Below the pieces are notes generated by a model, which was given only the letters and a program-made list of their open reading frames with translations, was not told the origin of the DNA and made no database searches. The position numbers were made by a program, and so were the translations under genes. Below, one piece after another: positions 43,919 to 53,174 of a stretch of 64,000 nucleotides of DNA (the first letter of the stretch is position 1; every line of letters begins with the position of its first letter). Source of the DNA: Pseudomonadota bacterium (GTDB lineage Bacteria > Pseudomonadota > Alphaproteobacteria > Rhizobiales > Xanthobacteraceae); NCBI GenBank assembly GCA_023388935.1, contig JAEWFG010000378.1, positions 1 through 64,000 on the forward strand, given 5' to 3'.

Positions 43919-45388
43919 ATGCGGTCCTTGCTTGCGCTCCTTGCTGCTTCCGTATTTCTCGGCTGCACCGATGTGGCTGTAGCTCAGGCGGTCGGACAAT
44001 TTCCATTCGCGCTGACGCGCGAAGGACAGATGCTCGGCGCGGTCGAAGGCGAGGTGGCGTCCTTCAAGGGGCTGGCCTACGCGGCGCCACCGGTCGGCCC
44101 GCTGCGCTGGCGTCCGCCGCAGACAACGGCCGAGAGCTCCGAGATGCACACCGCCTATGAGTATGGCGCGCCGTGCCTTCAGCCGTCGCTGGCGGGCACG
44201 AGCGAGGATTGCCTCACGCTGAACGTGTTCCGTCCCTTCGGCGTCGACGGCCCGCTGCCGGTGATGGTGTTCATCCATGGCGGCGCGTTCGTCAGTGGGA
44301 CGGCGAACGATCCGTTGTTCGACGGCGCAAGGCTCGCGCAGGCCGGCCTCATCGTCGTCAGCGTCAATTATCGCCTCGGCGCACTCGGCTGGCTCACCCA
44401 TCCCACGCTGTCGGAGAGCGGCTCCGGCAATTACGGCCTGATGGACCAGATCGCGGCGCTGCATTGGGTGCACGACAACGTCGCAGCGTTCGGCGGTGAT
44501 CCAAACAACGTCACCCTGTTCGGCAGCGGCGCAGGCGCGTCGTCGATTGCACTGCTGATGCTGTGCGATCAAGCGCGTGATCTGTTTCAGAAAGCGATCC
44601 TGCAATCGGTACCCGGCCGTGCGCGCCTGCGCCCGGCACAGGAGGCAGATGTTGCGGGTCGGCAATTCATCGCGATGCTCGGGCAGGATGGCAAGGAGAC
44701 CGATCCGCGCGCGATCGAGTCAGCACGGCTGCTTGCCGCCGAAAAAAAGCTCCTCGCAAAATCCCCGCACAGCTTCGTGCCGGCGATTGATGGAATTCTC
44801 GTGACGGAAGATATCGCCGCAGGCTTTGCGGCCGGACATGAAAGCCGAATTCCCCTGATCATCGGCTCGAACGATGACGAAACGCGTTTCGACAGCGACC
44901 TTGATGTCAAGGAGGAGCTTGCATCGTCAGGCGCCACAATCGATGAACTGCAAGAGATCTATCCCGACCTCGCCAGATCTTCGGACCTGGCCGCAAGGTT
45001 CTACACGGACATGGTCTTCTCCGAGCCGGTGAGGCTGCTGGCTCGCCTGCATGCCGCAAGCGGCGCGCCCGCCTTCCGCTATCGCTTCGCTTATGTGCCC
45101 GAGGCCCGACGCGCGAATCCCGAGGGTGGCCACGGGCGGGAATTGCAGTTCATCTTCGGCGTGGAAGGCGTACCCGGTGCGGGCATCTTTTCACGACGCG
45201 ATCGCGAGGTCGCAAACCGCATGCGCGCGTACTGGATCAACTTCGTCAAGAGCGGCGATCCCAACGGAGCCGACCTGCCGCATTGGGACACGGCCGCCGG
45301 CGGCGATCGCCTTCTGCTGATCACGAACGATCGCATCGCGTGCGAGGACGACCCCTGGTCGGGGCGTCTCGACCGGCTCGCGCGCTAG
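43919..45388 (+). CDS. Carboxylesterase-family protein lacking the nucleophile serine
   Basis: 489 residues with a signal peptide (MRSLLALLAASVFLG...VAVA). Type-B carboxylesterase features are clear: FKGLAYAAPPVGPLRWRPPQ, EDCLTLNVFRP, VMVFIHGGAFVSG (oxyanion hole) and NYGLMDQIAALHWVHDNVAA. The nucleophile elbow, normally FGESAG, reads FGSGAG: residue 204 is Gly instead of Ser, and the preceding Glu is Ser. The acid (SNDDETRF) and histidine (GGHGRELQF) regions remain. It may be a non-catalytic relative, or Ser203 may substitute. The gene is otherwise intact. Confidence 0.88.
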   Translation: MRSLLALLAASVFLGCTDVAVAQAVGQFPFALTREGQMLGAVEGEVASFKGLAYAAPPVGPLRWRPPQTTAESSEMHTAYEYGAPCLQPSLAGTSEDCLTLNVFRPFGVDGPLPVMVFIHGGAFVSGTANDPLFDGARLAQAGLIVVSVNYRLGALGWLTHPTLSESGSGNYGLMDQIAALHWVHDNVAAFGGDPNNVTLFGSGAGASSIALLMLCDQARDLFQKAILQSVPGRARLRPAQEADVAGRQFIAMLGQDGKETDPRAIESARLLAAEKKLLAKSPHSFVPAIDGILVTEDIAAGFAAGHESRIPLIIGSNDDETRFDSDLDVKEELASSGATIDELQEIYPDLARSSDLAARFYTDMVFSEPVRLLARLHAASGAPAFRYRFAYVPEARRANPEGGHGRELQFIFGVEGVPGAGIFSRRDREVANRMRAYWINFVKSGDPNGADLPHWDTAAGGDRLLLITNDRIACEDDPWSGRLDRLAR

Positions 45389-45404
45389 AACAGAATGAGT
45401 TGGA

Positions 45405-45584
45405 TCAAGCCGCGAGTTCGACGCGCGGCGCGGGGCTGAGGCGGTCTTCCTCCAGATAGTCCATCGCGCCGTCCTTCTCGACGGCGTAGAATTGCTGACC
45501 TTCTTTCGATCTGAAGGCGGCGCGCACGACGCCGCGGCGGCCCCTGTCACTGTTGACGACGTCCCCCAGCGCAAACTTCTTCAT
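45405..45584 (-). CDS. Small hypothetical protein
   Basis: 59 residues: MKKFALGDVVNSDRGRRGVV, then AAFRSKEGQQFYAVEKDGAM and YLEEDRLSPAP. The beta-rich pattern, GDVV...GVV.A.F...YAVE, is like small KOW/SH3-type barrels. Function unknown. It is convergent with the carboxylesterase gene; a longer frame up to 45740 lacks a start with RBS support. Confidence 0.65.
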   Translation of the reverse strand: MKKFALGDVVNSDRGRRGVVRAAFRSKEGQQFYAVEKDGAMDYLEEDRLSPAPRVELAA

Positions 45585-45742
45585 CTTCCGTCCTTGTCTT
45601 CTGGCCGATTCCTCCGGCCATGCCGGGGATTCTGGGCGGCAAATCGTTAACGGCTTGCTAACCATGCCGGTTTCCCTATGCTGGCCGCCGATCGCGCGCG
45701 CAGCTCGCACGCGCATGTTGCCAACGAGACGAGCCTTCACCC

Positions 45743-46537
45743 ATGACGAGATTTCCGACCCTGTTCCTGTCGCATGGCGGCGGCCCCTGGCCGTTCATGG
45801 AGGACAGGCGGGTGCAATATGCGAAGACCGCCGAGGCGTTCGGCCGGTTGCCGCAGCTTCTGCCGGCGAAGCCAAAGGCCGTGCTCGTCATCACCGGACA
45901 TTGGGAGGCCGACGCCTTCACCGTGTCCACCTCGGCGCATCCGCCGATGGTGTACGACTATTACGGCTTCCCCGAGCACACCTATCACATCAAATATCCG
46001 GCGCCGGGCAAGCCCGAACTCGCCGCAGAGGTGAAGTCGCTGCTCACGCGTGCGGACCTCGATTGCCGCGAGGACGGCAATCAGGGGTTTGATCATGGCA
46101 CGTTCGTCCCGCTCGGCCTGATGTATCCGAACGCGGACATGCCGATCGTGCTGCTGTCGCTGAAGTCGACCTACGATGCGGCCGAGCATATCAAGGCCGG
46201 GCAGGCGATCGCCTCGCTCCGCGACGAGGGCATCCTGATCATCGGCAGCGGTCTGACCTATCACAACATGCGCGGCTTCGGCCGGGCGGAGTCCAAGCCG
46301 GTCTCGTATGATTTCGAGGCCTATCTGAACGAGGCCATCAGAAATCCGGATCCGGCGCGCCGTAACGCAATGCTGGTCGACTGGGAGAAGGCACCGAGCG
46401 CGCGCCTTGCGCATCCCCGCGAGGACCATCTGCTGCCGCTGATGGTGGCCGCCGGTGCGGCGGGCAGCGACGTCGGCCATCGTGTTTTCGTCGACGAGGT
46501 CGCGAACGTCGCGATGGCGTCGTATGTGTTCGGTTGA
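45743..46537 (+). CDS. DODA-type extradiol ring-opening dioxygenase
   Basis: 264 residues, class III (LigB-fold) dioxygenase of the 4,5-DOPA/YgiD type. Metal ligands fall in FLSHGGGPWP (His11), ITGHWEAD and GFDHGTFVPLGLMYP; IIGSGLTYHNMRGFG carries the C-terminal histidine. It acts on catechol-type substrates in the cytoplasm; zinc or iron cannot be told apart from sequence. Single gene; ATG 45743 has no strong RBS but starts the conserved strand RFPTLFLSHG. Confidence 0.9.
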   Translation: MTRFPTLFLSHGGGPWPFMEDRRVQYAKTAEAFGRLPQLLPAKPKAVLVITGHWEADAFTVSTSAHPPMVYDYYGFPEHTYHIKYPAPGKPELAAEVKSLLTRADLDCREDGNQGFDHGTFVPLGLMYPNADMPIVLLSLKSTYDAAEHIKAGQAIASLRDEGILIIGSGLTYHNMRGFGRAESKPVSYDFEAYLNEAIRNPDPARRNAMLVDWEKAPSARLAHPREDHLLPLMVAAGAAGSDVGHRVFVDEVANVAMASYVFG

Positions 46538-46690
46538 TCTTCCTTGCCCACGCGCGACCCGGCGAACGCAAATATCGAAAACAACCCCATGCAAAGTAGA
46601 AAAGCCTGGCAAAATCGCCCGGCCGGCTACGCTGCTCAAGCGCTGTCCCGAAGACATTTGACACGTCGGGCAAAACAGCGGCAAAATTCC
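46538..46690. repeat. Probable dispersed repeat before the integrase scar
   Basis: Contains CGAAAACAACCCCATGCAAA and TTTGACACGTCGGGCAAAAC, segments I associate with repeated intergenic DNA of Bradyrhizobium. No second copy is in this window, so this rests on recall. No gene is seen here. Confidence 0.35.
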
Positions 46691-46693
46691 ATC

Positions 46694-46812
46694 ATGGGAA
46701 GTTTGCGAGCCGCGCAGCTCTTGCTTCGCCACACCAAGATCGAAAGCAGGGTGCGCTATCCCGGCATCGAGTCGATGACGCGCTCGCGATTGCCAAACAA
46801 GTTGATGTCTGA
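46694..46812 (+). pseudogene. Tyrosine-recombinase C-terminal scar (frameshifted)
   Basis: The frame from 46694 reads GSLRAAQLLLRHTKIESRVR then YPGIE; at 46771 a shift by one base continues as VDDALAIAKQVDV and a stop. Together they match the end of phage/transposon-type site-specific integrases (LRAVQLLLGHTKIES.VRY.GIE.DDALAIAEQVDV). One missing base explains the shift. The catalytic HxxR region is gone, and the active-site tyrosine would lie in VRYPG. It is the footprint of an old integration event. Confidence 0.7.
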
Positions 46813-46983
46813 ATTACCAGCAGAGAGGACATGCTCTGCCGATCAGCCATCAGCCGCATCGGGCCAGAAGGCGACATCAATGGCGCGGCAGCTAATCCTG
46901 AAAGATGCTCAGCGTGTGATAGGCGACATGACCGAGATAGAGAAATTCGATCATGCCTTCAGAGCCGGTTCGCTATCGCTATT

Positions 46984-48189
46984 TCAGCCTTTGTGTTTCG
47001 AGGCGTTAGTCAGAGGAATCGTCATCAAATCTTGCCCGATGATCAGTTCCCCGGAGAACCCATTCTTCGCTGCCGAAAGCTGATCATTGGTCGCGTTGCC
47101 GGGAACGATGTGACTCAACACGAGTTTTGCGACGCCGGCTGCCTCGGCCACCTTGCCGACTTGGTCGACGGGCGTATGTGCATTGAGCAGATGCTGGCGC
47201 AAGCCTTCATTGGCTACTGAACGGGGCTCTGGAAACAGCCGATTTACCCAGTCAACCACAATGACTTCGTGAACTAACACGTCGGCTCCCTTGGCCAACT
47301 TGATCAGATTCTTGTTAGGGCTTGTGTCGCCGGAGAAAACGACCGCCCCCTCGTCCGTGTCGAAACGGAACGCGAATGCCGGCCAAATGGGGAAATGGTC
47401 AACCAAAGTAGCAGAGACACGTACTCGGTCATCCTCAAAGACCGTTAAGGGCTCCATATCCGGCGACGGGGTTTCATTGGGCGACTTGAAGCCCGCGACT
47501 GGAGGGATCGCAATGTCGTGGGCTTCGACAAGCATTTTCAAGCTACGCTTGCCGTTATCGCGCATGCGATCATTCAAGTCGGTCGCATAAGCCTGCGAAA
47601 TGTAGTTCGTCATGTCCGAGATGCCCGGAGTGGGATTCTCGGGGTTTATGATCTCGGGTTCGACGGCGGTCCGCCCCGGAAGCGAAAATACGGGCTCCAT
47701 TTGACCACGTCGTCCTGGACCAAAAACCTTCAGCGGCGGTGAAGAACGGTCGAGACCATTGTACAGGCCGTATAGCAGAATGTTCGGATAATCGACAGTG
47801 TGGTCTGAATGAAGATGCGTCACGAACAAAGCCCTAAGGGTTCTCAGGGTCGCACCTGCGCTCGCCGGAGCAAGTGACTGTTGAAGGCGTTTCCCGACTC
47901 CTTCACCGCAATCGACGAGATATGCCGCATCACCGACTATCACCGCCGAAGAGAAGCTGCATCGATCGGTGTTTGGCCACCAGCTTGGGCCGCCGGCAGT
48001 GCCGAGCAACAAGAGCCGTGACCTTGGTTGGTCCGCCAGCACTGTTGCCTGCGCCATCTCCACCTCGCGCTGAATATCCGCCGCTGCCTGGACCGGTGTA
48101 CACATGAAGGAAGCAAGCGCCATCCCACCACCCAGCATATTGCGGCGCGTTAAGGCGCTTTGGAGAGCTTTTCCGATTAAATAGCACAT
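46984..48189 (-). CDS. Tat-exported MBL-fold metallo-hydrolase
   Basis: 401 residues. A twin-arginine region (LTRRNMLGGGMALASF) suggests export. The metal-binding motif THLHSDH is at 124-130; DHFPIWPAFAFRF, FSGDTSPNKN and VLSHIVPG supply the remaining ligands, in the order of RNase Z/arylsulfatase-like beta-lactamase-fold enzymes. Relatives act on phosphodiesters, sulfates or lactones; the substrate is unknown. GGGAG seven bases before the ATG. It has lower GC and different codon use than its neighbours and sits next to the integrase scar, so transfer is plausible. Confidence 0.85.
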   Translation of the reverse strand: MCYLIGKALQSALTRRNMLGGGMALASFMCTPVQAAADIQREVEMAQATVLADQPRSRLLLLGTAGGPSWWPNTDRCSFSSAVIVGDAAYLVDCGEGVGKRLQQSLAPASAGATLRTLRALFVTHLHSDHTVDYPNILLYGLYNGLDRSSPPLKVFGPGRRGQMEPVFSLPGRTAVEPEIINPENPTPGISDMTNYISQAYATDLNDRMRDNGKRSLKMLVEAHDIAIPPVAGFKSPNETPSPDMEPLTVFEDDRVRVSATLVDHFPIWPAFAFRFDTDEGAVVFSGDTSPNKNLIKLAKGADVLVHEVIVVDWVNRLFPEPRSVANEGLRQHLLNAHTPVDQVGKVAEAAGVAKLVLSHIVPGNATNDQLSAAKNGFSGELIIGQDLMTIPLTNASKHKG

Positions 48190-48545
48190 GACACAACTCC
48201 CGAGAGAATTGTTGCCACCGATAAATGTAAGTATGTCGGGCGACTGCGAGGTTCACGCATCAACGCGAGACGCTGCAGGAGCCGCTGGGTGGCGGGATGT
48301 CGATCCGGCCGATGTCGGCTCGGGGTCCAGCAGCGGAGGTCCGGGGCTACCAGATGCTTGGTCCGCTCTGTCTTTTGACAACGGACATGCCAAGGCTTTC
48401 GCTGCACGTCGGCTCAGGCACCAGGAGCGGAAGCCCTGGCGCGGTCCGCAAACCACTGTTCCGTAGCCGTCCTTTGGACCAATAGCCAACCGGTGCTCAG
48501 GCAGACAAATATCGCTCAACGAGGTATGCGAACAGAGTGATTCGA
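48190..48545. other. Divergent intergenic region
   Basis: About 356 bases between two divergent genes, so both promoters should be here. Scattered fragments such as TTTTGACAACGGACATGCCA look like decayed repeat or coding DNA, but no gene is supported. Confidence 0.4.
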
Positions 48546-49523
48546 ATGAAGCGGCGGCGTTTTATCCGGCTTTTTGGTGGTGCAGTGGTCAGTTTGCCGC
48601 TTGTTGCTCACGCGCAGTCAGCAATGCCGGCGGTCGGTTTTCTTCATGGTGCGTCGCCAAGCAATTTGGGACCATTCGTCGACGCCTTGCATGAGGGGCT
48701 GGACGAACTGGGCTTCACGGAGGGACAGAACCTCTCGATCGAATACCGCTGGGCCGAAGGTCACTATGAACGACTGCCCGACATGGCTGCTGCTCTCGTG
48801 AATCGTCAGGTCTGTGCAATTCTGGCGATGGGCGGTACCGAACCGGCGCGTGCTGCCCAGTCGGCAACGTCGACGATCCCGATCGTGTTCATTAGTGCCG
48901 CCGATCCTGTCAAAGCGGGGCTGGTCGCCAGCCTCAATCGGCCCGACGGCAATGTCACAGGGGTAAGCCTGCTTGCAGCGGCGCTGGAGCAGAAGAAGCT
49001 GAGCCTGCTCCACGAATTGACGAAAGCTTCCGTCGTAGCCGGTCTTGTCAATTCGAACTATCCGGGTGCGAAGGCTCAGGCCGATGAAATTCAGGTCGCT
49101 GCGGCACATTTGAAGGTGAAAGCGATTTCCTTGAGCGCGGTCAGTGATGAAGAGATCGATGCGGCTTTCGTGACCGCTGCCCGGCAAGACGCGGGCGCGA
49201 TGCTCGTGGGGAGCGATCCATTTTTCAACAGCCAGAGCAAGCGTTTCGTCGCAGCCGCGACACGGTATTCGATGCCGGTGATCTATCCGCAGCGCGAGTT
49301 TGTGGTTGATGGCGGTCTCGTCAGCTATGGACCAGACTTTTCGGACGGCTACAGAAATGCGGCCATCTATATTGGCAAGATTCTCAAGGGAGCAAAGCCC
49401 GCCGATCTTCCGGTGATTCAACCGACCAAGTTCGAGCTTGTGATCAACTTGAAGACGGCGAAGATGCTCGGCCTCACCGTGCCGTCGACATTGCTTGCCA
49501 CAGCCGACGAGGTGATCGAATAA
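48546..49523 (+). CDS. Orphan ABC-type substrate-binding protein (TrpX-like family)
   Basis: 325 residues. The N-terminus MKRRRFIRLFGGAVVSLPLV ending AHAQ is a signal peptide with a Tat-like arginine run. The mature part (VGFLHGASPSNLGPFVDALH, EGQNLSIEYRWAEGHYERLP) is typical of the ABC_sub_bind/TrpX family. PAKPADLPVIQPTKFELVIN near the end is the family's C-terminal signature. No permease or ATPase is adjacent; such orphan binding proteins are abundant in Bradyrhizobium and their role is unknown. ATG 48546 is preferred to GTG 48537. Confidence 0.88.
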   Translation: MKRRRFIRLFGGAVVSLPLVAHAQSAMPAVGFLHGASPSNLGPFVDALHEGLDELGFTEGQNLSIEYRWAEGHYERLPDMAAALVNRQVCAILAMGGTEPARAAQSATSTIPIVFISAADPVKAGLVASLNRPDGNVTGVSLLAAALEQKKLSLLHELTKASVVAGLVNSNYPGAKAQADEIQVAAAHLKVKAISLSAVSDEEIDAAFVTAARQDAGAMLVGSDPFFNSQSKRFVAAATRYSMPVIYPQREFVVDGGLVSYGPDFSDGYRNAAIYIGKILKGAKPADLPVIQPTKFELVINLKTAKMLGLTVPSTLLATADEVIE

Positions 49524-49756
49524 CACACTTGCGTCCGCCAGGGGGCAACTGAGAAGAACTCACGCCGAGGCGATGGAAACAAGGTTATCGGAGGAAGTGC
49601 AGCATCGCCTGGCGACCATCGTGATGGTGCTCCCCTCCGAAAGATATGCTACGTTGAATCTTTGATGCATGGAATGTCAGCCAGGTCATACATACTGGCC
49701 CTTTGACTCCCTATGGTGGAGCAGGCCCAGACAGCCGCAACCGAAAGGGTAGCGCC

Positions 49757-51379
49757 ATGGCTTATCATCGAATTTCAATAGGTCTCGTTGCCACAGCGCT
49801 GCTCGCGCTGCAGTTCCAGGGCTTGCGGGCGGAGACCGCACCCAAGGTCACCGAGGAAGTCGATTTCACGATCTCCTGCGCGCCGACGTCACAACAGGCA
49901 TTCAAGCACGCGGTTTGGACGCTTCATTCGTTCTGGTACCCCGAGGCGTTAAAGCAGTTCACCGCGATCGCCGCGTCCGAGCCCGGCTGCGCGATGGCGT
50001 ATTGGGGCATCGCGATGAGTCATTGGTACCCGCTGTGGTACCCCCCGTCGCCCGCCGCGCTCAAAGCCGGCTCCGAAGCAATTGCCAAGGCGACGGCGGC
50101 CCCGACCCAGACGCAGCGCGAGGCGGATTACATCGCGGCGGTCGCCGCCTTCTATCGCGACAATGACAAGCTCAATCATCAGGCGCGTGCGATCGCCTAT
50201 GAAAAGGCGATGGAGCAGGTGTATCAACGCTATCCGGACGACCGTGAGGCCGCAGTGTTCTATGCCCTGGCGCTGAACGCCAGTGCGCTCAAGACCGACA
50301 AGACCTTCGCTAATCAGACAAAGGCTGCCGAGATCCTCAACAAGATCTGGAAAGAGGAGCCTAACCACCCTGGCGTCGTGCATTACCTGATCCACAGCGA
50401 CGACTCGCCACAATTCGCCGCGGCGGGGCTGGATGCCGCGATCTGCTATGCCAAGGTCGCGCCCGACGTGCCACACGCGCTGCACATGCCGTCGCACATC
50501 TTCACCCGGCTTGGCATGTGGCAGCAGTCGATCGACTCGAATCTCGCTGCTCACACCGCCGCGCTCAATTATGTGCGTGCGAGCCGCGGGCCGGGGAGCT
50601 ACGACCAGGAAACCCTGCACACGATGGACTATCTCGAATACGCCTATCTGCAGATCGGGCAAGATGGCCCGGCCAAAGAGGTGGTCGACGAACTTGCCGG
50701 CTTCCGAGAGATTGATGGTGCAAATCTTGCCGGGGCTTACGCTGTCGCCGCGATCCCGGTTCGTTATGCACTCGAGCGCCACGACTGGAAGGCGGCCGCC
50801 GCGCTGAGCGAGCCTGCGATCGGCTTCCCGCTCGAGCGCTTTCCGTGGGCCGAAGCGATGATCGCCTATGCCCGCGCGCTGGGCAACGCGAAGACAGGAA
50901 ACATCGCCGGCGCGGAGACGGAGGTCGGCCACCTCCAATTGCTTGAAGACAAGCTGAAGGGGAACGACAGCTATTGGGCCAACCAGGTTGAGGTCCAGCG
51001 TTTGGCGGCGGCCGGCATCTTGGCCCACGCCCGAGGCGACGACAAAAACGCCGTCTCGCTGTTGCGGGCCGCTGCCGATCTGGACGCCACGATGGACAAG
51101 CACCCGGCCACCCCGTCCTCGGTGCTGCCGGCGCGCGAGCTATTGGCCGATCTGTTACTCGAACTCAACCAGCCGGCGGCTGCCCTCATCGAGTACCAGG
51201 CGATGTTGAGTACCGATCCCAATCGCTTCCGCAGCCTTCTCGGCGAGGCCCGAGCCGCGAAACAGACCGGTGATTCCGTGACTGCTCACGACGCCTACGC
51301 GAAACTTGTGGCGCTAAGCAAGCCGGTCGGTCCGGCGCGTCCCGAACTGGCCGAGGCCACGTCCTATCTCACGAACTGA
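49757..51379 (+). CDS. Secreted TPR-repeat protein
   Basis: 540 residues. A signal peptide (MAYHRISIGLVATALLALQF...LRAETA) is followed by helical repeats: ALKQFTAIAASEPGCAMAYW, the segment HYLIHSDDSPQFAAAGLDAA, HALHMPSHIFTRLGMWQQSI and later AALIEYQAMLSTDPNRFRSL. These match a TPR-type family of exported proteins in Proteobacteria with unknown partners. The conserved HxxSH at HMPSHIF and a His-rich VHYLIH could bind a metal. ATG 49757 follows GAAAGGGTAGC; the frame is open further upstream without similarity. Stands alone. Confidence 0.8.
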   Translation: MAYHRISIGLVATALLALQFQGLRAETAPKVTEEVDFTISCAPTSQQAFKHAVWTLHSFWYPEALKQFTAIAASEPGCAMAYWGIAMSHWYPLWYPPSPAALKAGSEAIAKATAAPTQTQREADYIAAVAAFYRDNDKLNHQARAIAYEKAMEQVYQRYPDDREAAVFYALALNASALKTDKTFANQTKAAEILNKIWKEEPNHPGVVHYLIHSDDSPQFAAAGLDAAICYAKVAPDVPHALHMPSHIFTRLGMWQQSIDSNLAAHTAALNYVRASRGPGSYDQETLHTMDYLEYAYLQIGQDGPAKEVVDELAGFREIDGANLAGAYAVAAIPVRYALERHDWKAAAALSEPAIGFPLERFPWAEAMIAYARALGNAKTGNIAGAETEVGHLQLLEDKLKGNDSYWANQVEVQRLAAAGILAHARGDDKNAVSLLRAAADLDATMDKHPATPSSVLPARELLADLLLELNQPAAALIEYQAMLSTDPNRFRSLLGEARAAKQTGDSVTAHDAYAKLVALSKPVGPARPELAEATSYLTN

Positions 51380-51419
51380 CGGTCGCCGGTGCGGCCGTAA
51401 GAAGAATGCAGCTGCAAGC

Positions 51420-51680
51420 TCACCCGTACTTCAGCTTCATGAACAGGATGCCGCCTGCGAGCACCATGGTGACGGCGTTGGCGGCGACGAGCGGGGCGTC
51501 GCCGCTGAGCATGCCGTAGATAAGCCAGAGCGCAAGGCCCAGCACCATGACCAGGAACATGCCGAGCGAGATGTCGCGGGCCGAACGGGTCTTCCAGACC
51601 TTGATGAATTGCGGCGCGTAGGCGACGGTGGTGCAGGTGGCGGCGGCAAAGCCGATCAGCTTGATCGCGAAGGGTTCCAT
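51420..51680 (-). CDS. SemiSWEET-family sugar transporter
   Basis: 86 residues forming one triple-helix bundle: IGFAAATCTTVAYAPQFIKV, the PQ motif, then WKTRSARDISLGMFLVMVLG and a third helix PLVAANAVTMVLAGGILFMK. SemiSWEETs dimerise to make a bidirectional sugar channel in the inner membrane. It lies directly downstream of glgA on the same strand (30 bases), so a link to glycogen or sugar metabolism is possible but not proven. Confidence 0.92.
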   Translation of the reverse strand: MEPFAIKLIGFAAATCTTVAYAPQFIKVWKTRSARDISLGMFLVMVLGLALWLIYGMLSGDAPLVAANAVTMVLAGGILFMKLKYG

Positions 51681-51710
51681 GCCGGCTCTATAGCATGGAT
51701 TCGGGAATGG

Positions 51711-53174
51711 TCATGGCGACGTCCGGCGAGACGCCATGAGGCCGCGATAGAGCGCGGCATAGTCGCCGGCGCGGTTGCGCCAGGAGACGTCGGTCGCAAG
51801 TCCACTCAATTGCAGCCTGCGCCAGGTCAGCTTGTCGTGGAAGACTGTGTTGACCTTGCGCAGCGTGCCGGCCAGGGCATCCGCCGTGACAGGGCCGAAC
51901 TTGAAGCCGGTGGCATCGCGGTCCGACGTGTCGGCCTGGCCGATATCGACGATGGTGTCCTCGAGCCCGCCGACGCGTGAGACGATCGGGACCGCGCCAT
52001 AGCGCAGCGCGCAGAGCTGGGTCAGGCCGCATGGCTCGAACCGCGACGGCACGATGAGTGCGTCGGAGCCCGCCTGGATCAGATGCGCCAGAATCTCGTC
52101 GTAGCCGATGATGACCCCGATGCGGCCGGGATTCGCACGCGCAACGGCCTGATAGCGATCCTGGAGATCGCGGTCGCCGCTGCCGAGCAGCGCGAGTTGC
52201 ATGCCTTCGCGCATGATGGTCGGGATCGTCTCGAGCAGCAGGTCGAGGCCTTTTTGCCAGGACAGGCGGCTGATGACGCCGAGCAGGGGCGTTGCCGGCG
52301 CCGAATCGAGATGGAATTGTTGCTGAAGCACGGCCTTGTTCGCAGATCGAAACGCCAGATCCTCCGCGCTGAAGCGATAGGCGATGTGCGGATCGGTCTG
52401 CGGATTCCAGATCTCGATGTCGATGCCGTTGAGGATGCCGCTCAGCACGCCCGCGCGTTCGCGAAGCAGGCCGCCAAGACCCATGCCGCCCTCGTCGCTC
52501 TGGATCTCACGCGCATAGGTCGGCGACACCGTGGTGATGCGATCGGCGAATTGCAAGCCGGCCTTCAGGAAGCTGATGCCGCCAAAAAACTCGAGGCCGT
52601 GGACGTCGAAGGAGTCCCAGGGCAGGCCGATTGTGCCGATCAGTTCGCGGTCAAACTTGCCCTGATAGGCCATGTTGTGAATGGTCATCACGGTGCCCGG
52701 TCGCGGACGATTGTCATAGTGCAGATAGGCCGGCGCGAGCCCCGCCTGCCAGTCATGCGCGTGCACGACGTCGGGCACGAAGGCAGGCACGAGGCCGTGG
52801 CCGATGTCGGCTGCGATGCGCGACAGCGCGGCGAAGCGCATGCCATTGTCGGGCCAGTCGACGCCTTCGGCTGTCACGTAAGGGTTGCCCGGCCGCGCAT
52901 AGAGATGCGGCACGTCGAGCACGAACAGATCGAGGCCTCGGTGCGAGCCTGCGAGCAGGCGTCCAGGTCCGCCGAAATAATCAGGCCAGCGCCGGATTTC
53001 GTCGCCACCCACGAGCAGCCGCATCACGTCGGGATAGCCCGGCATCAGCGTCCGCATCTCCACGCCGTGCGCCTTCAGGGCGAGCGGCAGCGCGCCGGCG
53101 ACATCTGCGAGGCCGCCGGTCTTGACGATGGGGTAGACTTCGGAGGCGACGGCGAGAACGCGAACAGGCGTCAT
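51711..53174 (-). CDS. glgA: Glycogen synthase
   Basis: 487-residue GT5 ADP-glucose:glucan glucosyltransferase. The N-terminal motif [18 protein letters not shown] contains the KTGGL ADP-glucose site (K18). [18 protein letters not shown] and the C-terminal [20 protein letters not shown] are the catalytic and acceptor signatures. The start overlaps the glgC stop as ATGA, so synthesis of the two enzymes is translationally coupled. No branching or debranching enzyme gene is in the window. Confidence 0.97.
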   Translation of the reverse strand: MTPVRVLAVASEVYPIVKTGGLADVAGALPLALKAHGVEMRTLMPGYPDVMRLLVGGDEIRRWPDYFGGPGRLLAGSHRGLDLFVLDVPHLYARPGNPYVTAEGVDWPDNGMRFAALSRIAADIGHGLVPAFVPDVVHAHDWQAGLAPAYLHYDNRPRPGTVMTIHNMAYQGKFDRELIGTIGLPWDSFDVHGLEFFGGISFLKAGLQFADRITTVSPTYAREIQSDEGGMGLGGLLRERAGVLSGILNGIDIEIWNPQTDPHIAYRFSAEDLAFRSANKAVLQQQFHLDSAPATPLLGVISRLSWQKGLDLLLETIPTIMREGMQLALLGSGDRDLQDRYQAVARANPGRIGVIIGYDEILAHLIQAGSDALIVPSRFEPCGLTQLCALRYGAVPIVSRVGGLEDTIVDIGQADTSDRDATGFKFGPVTADALAGTLRKVNTVFHDKLTWRRLQLSGLATDVSWRNRAGDYAALYRGLMASRRTSP

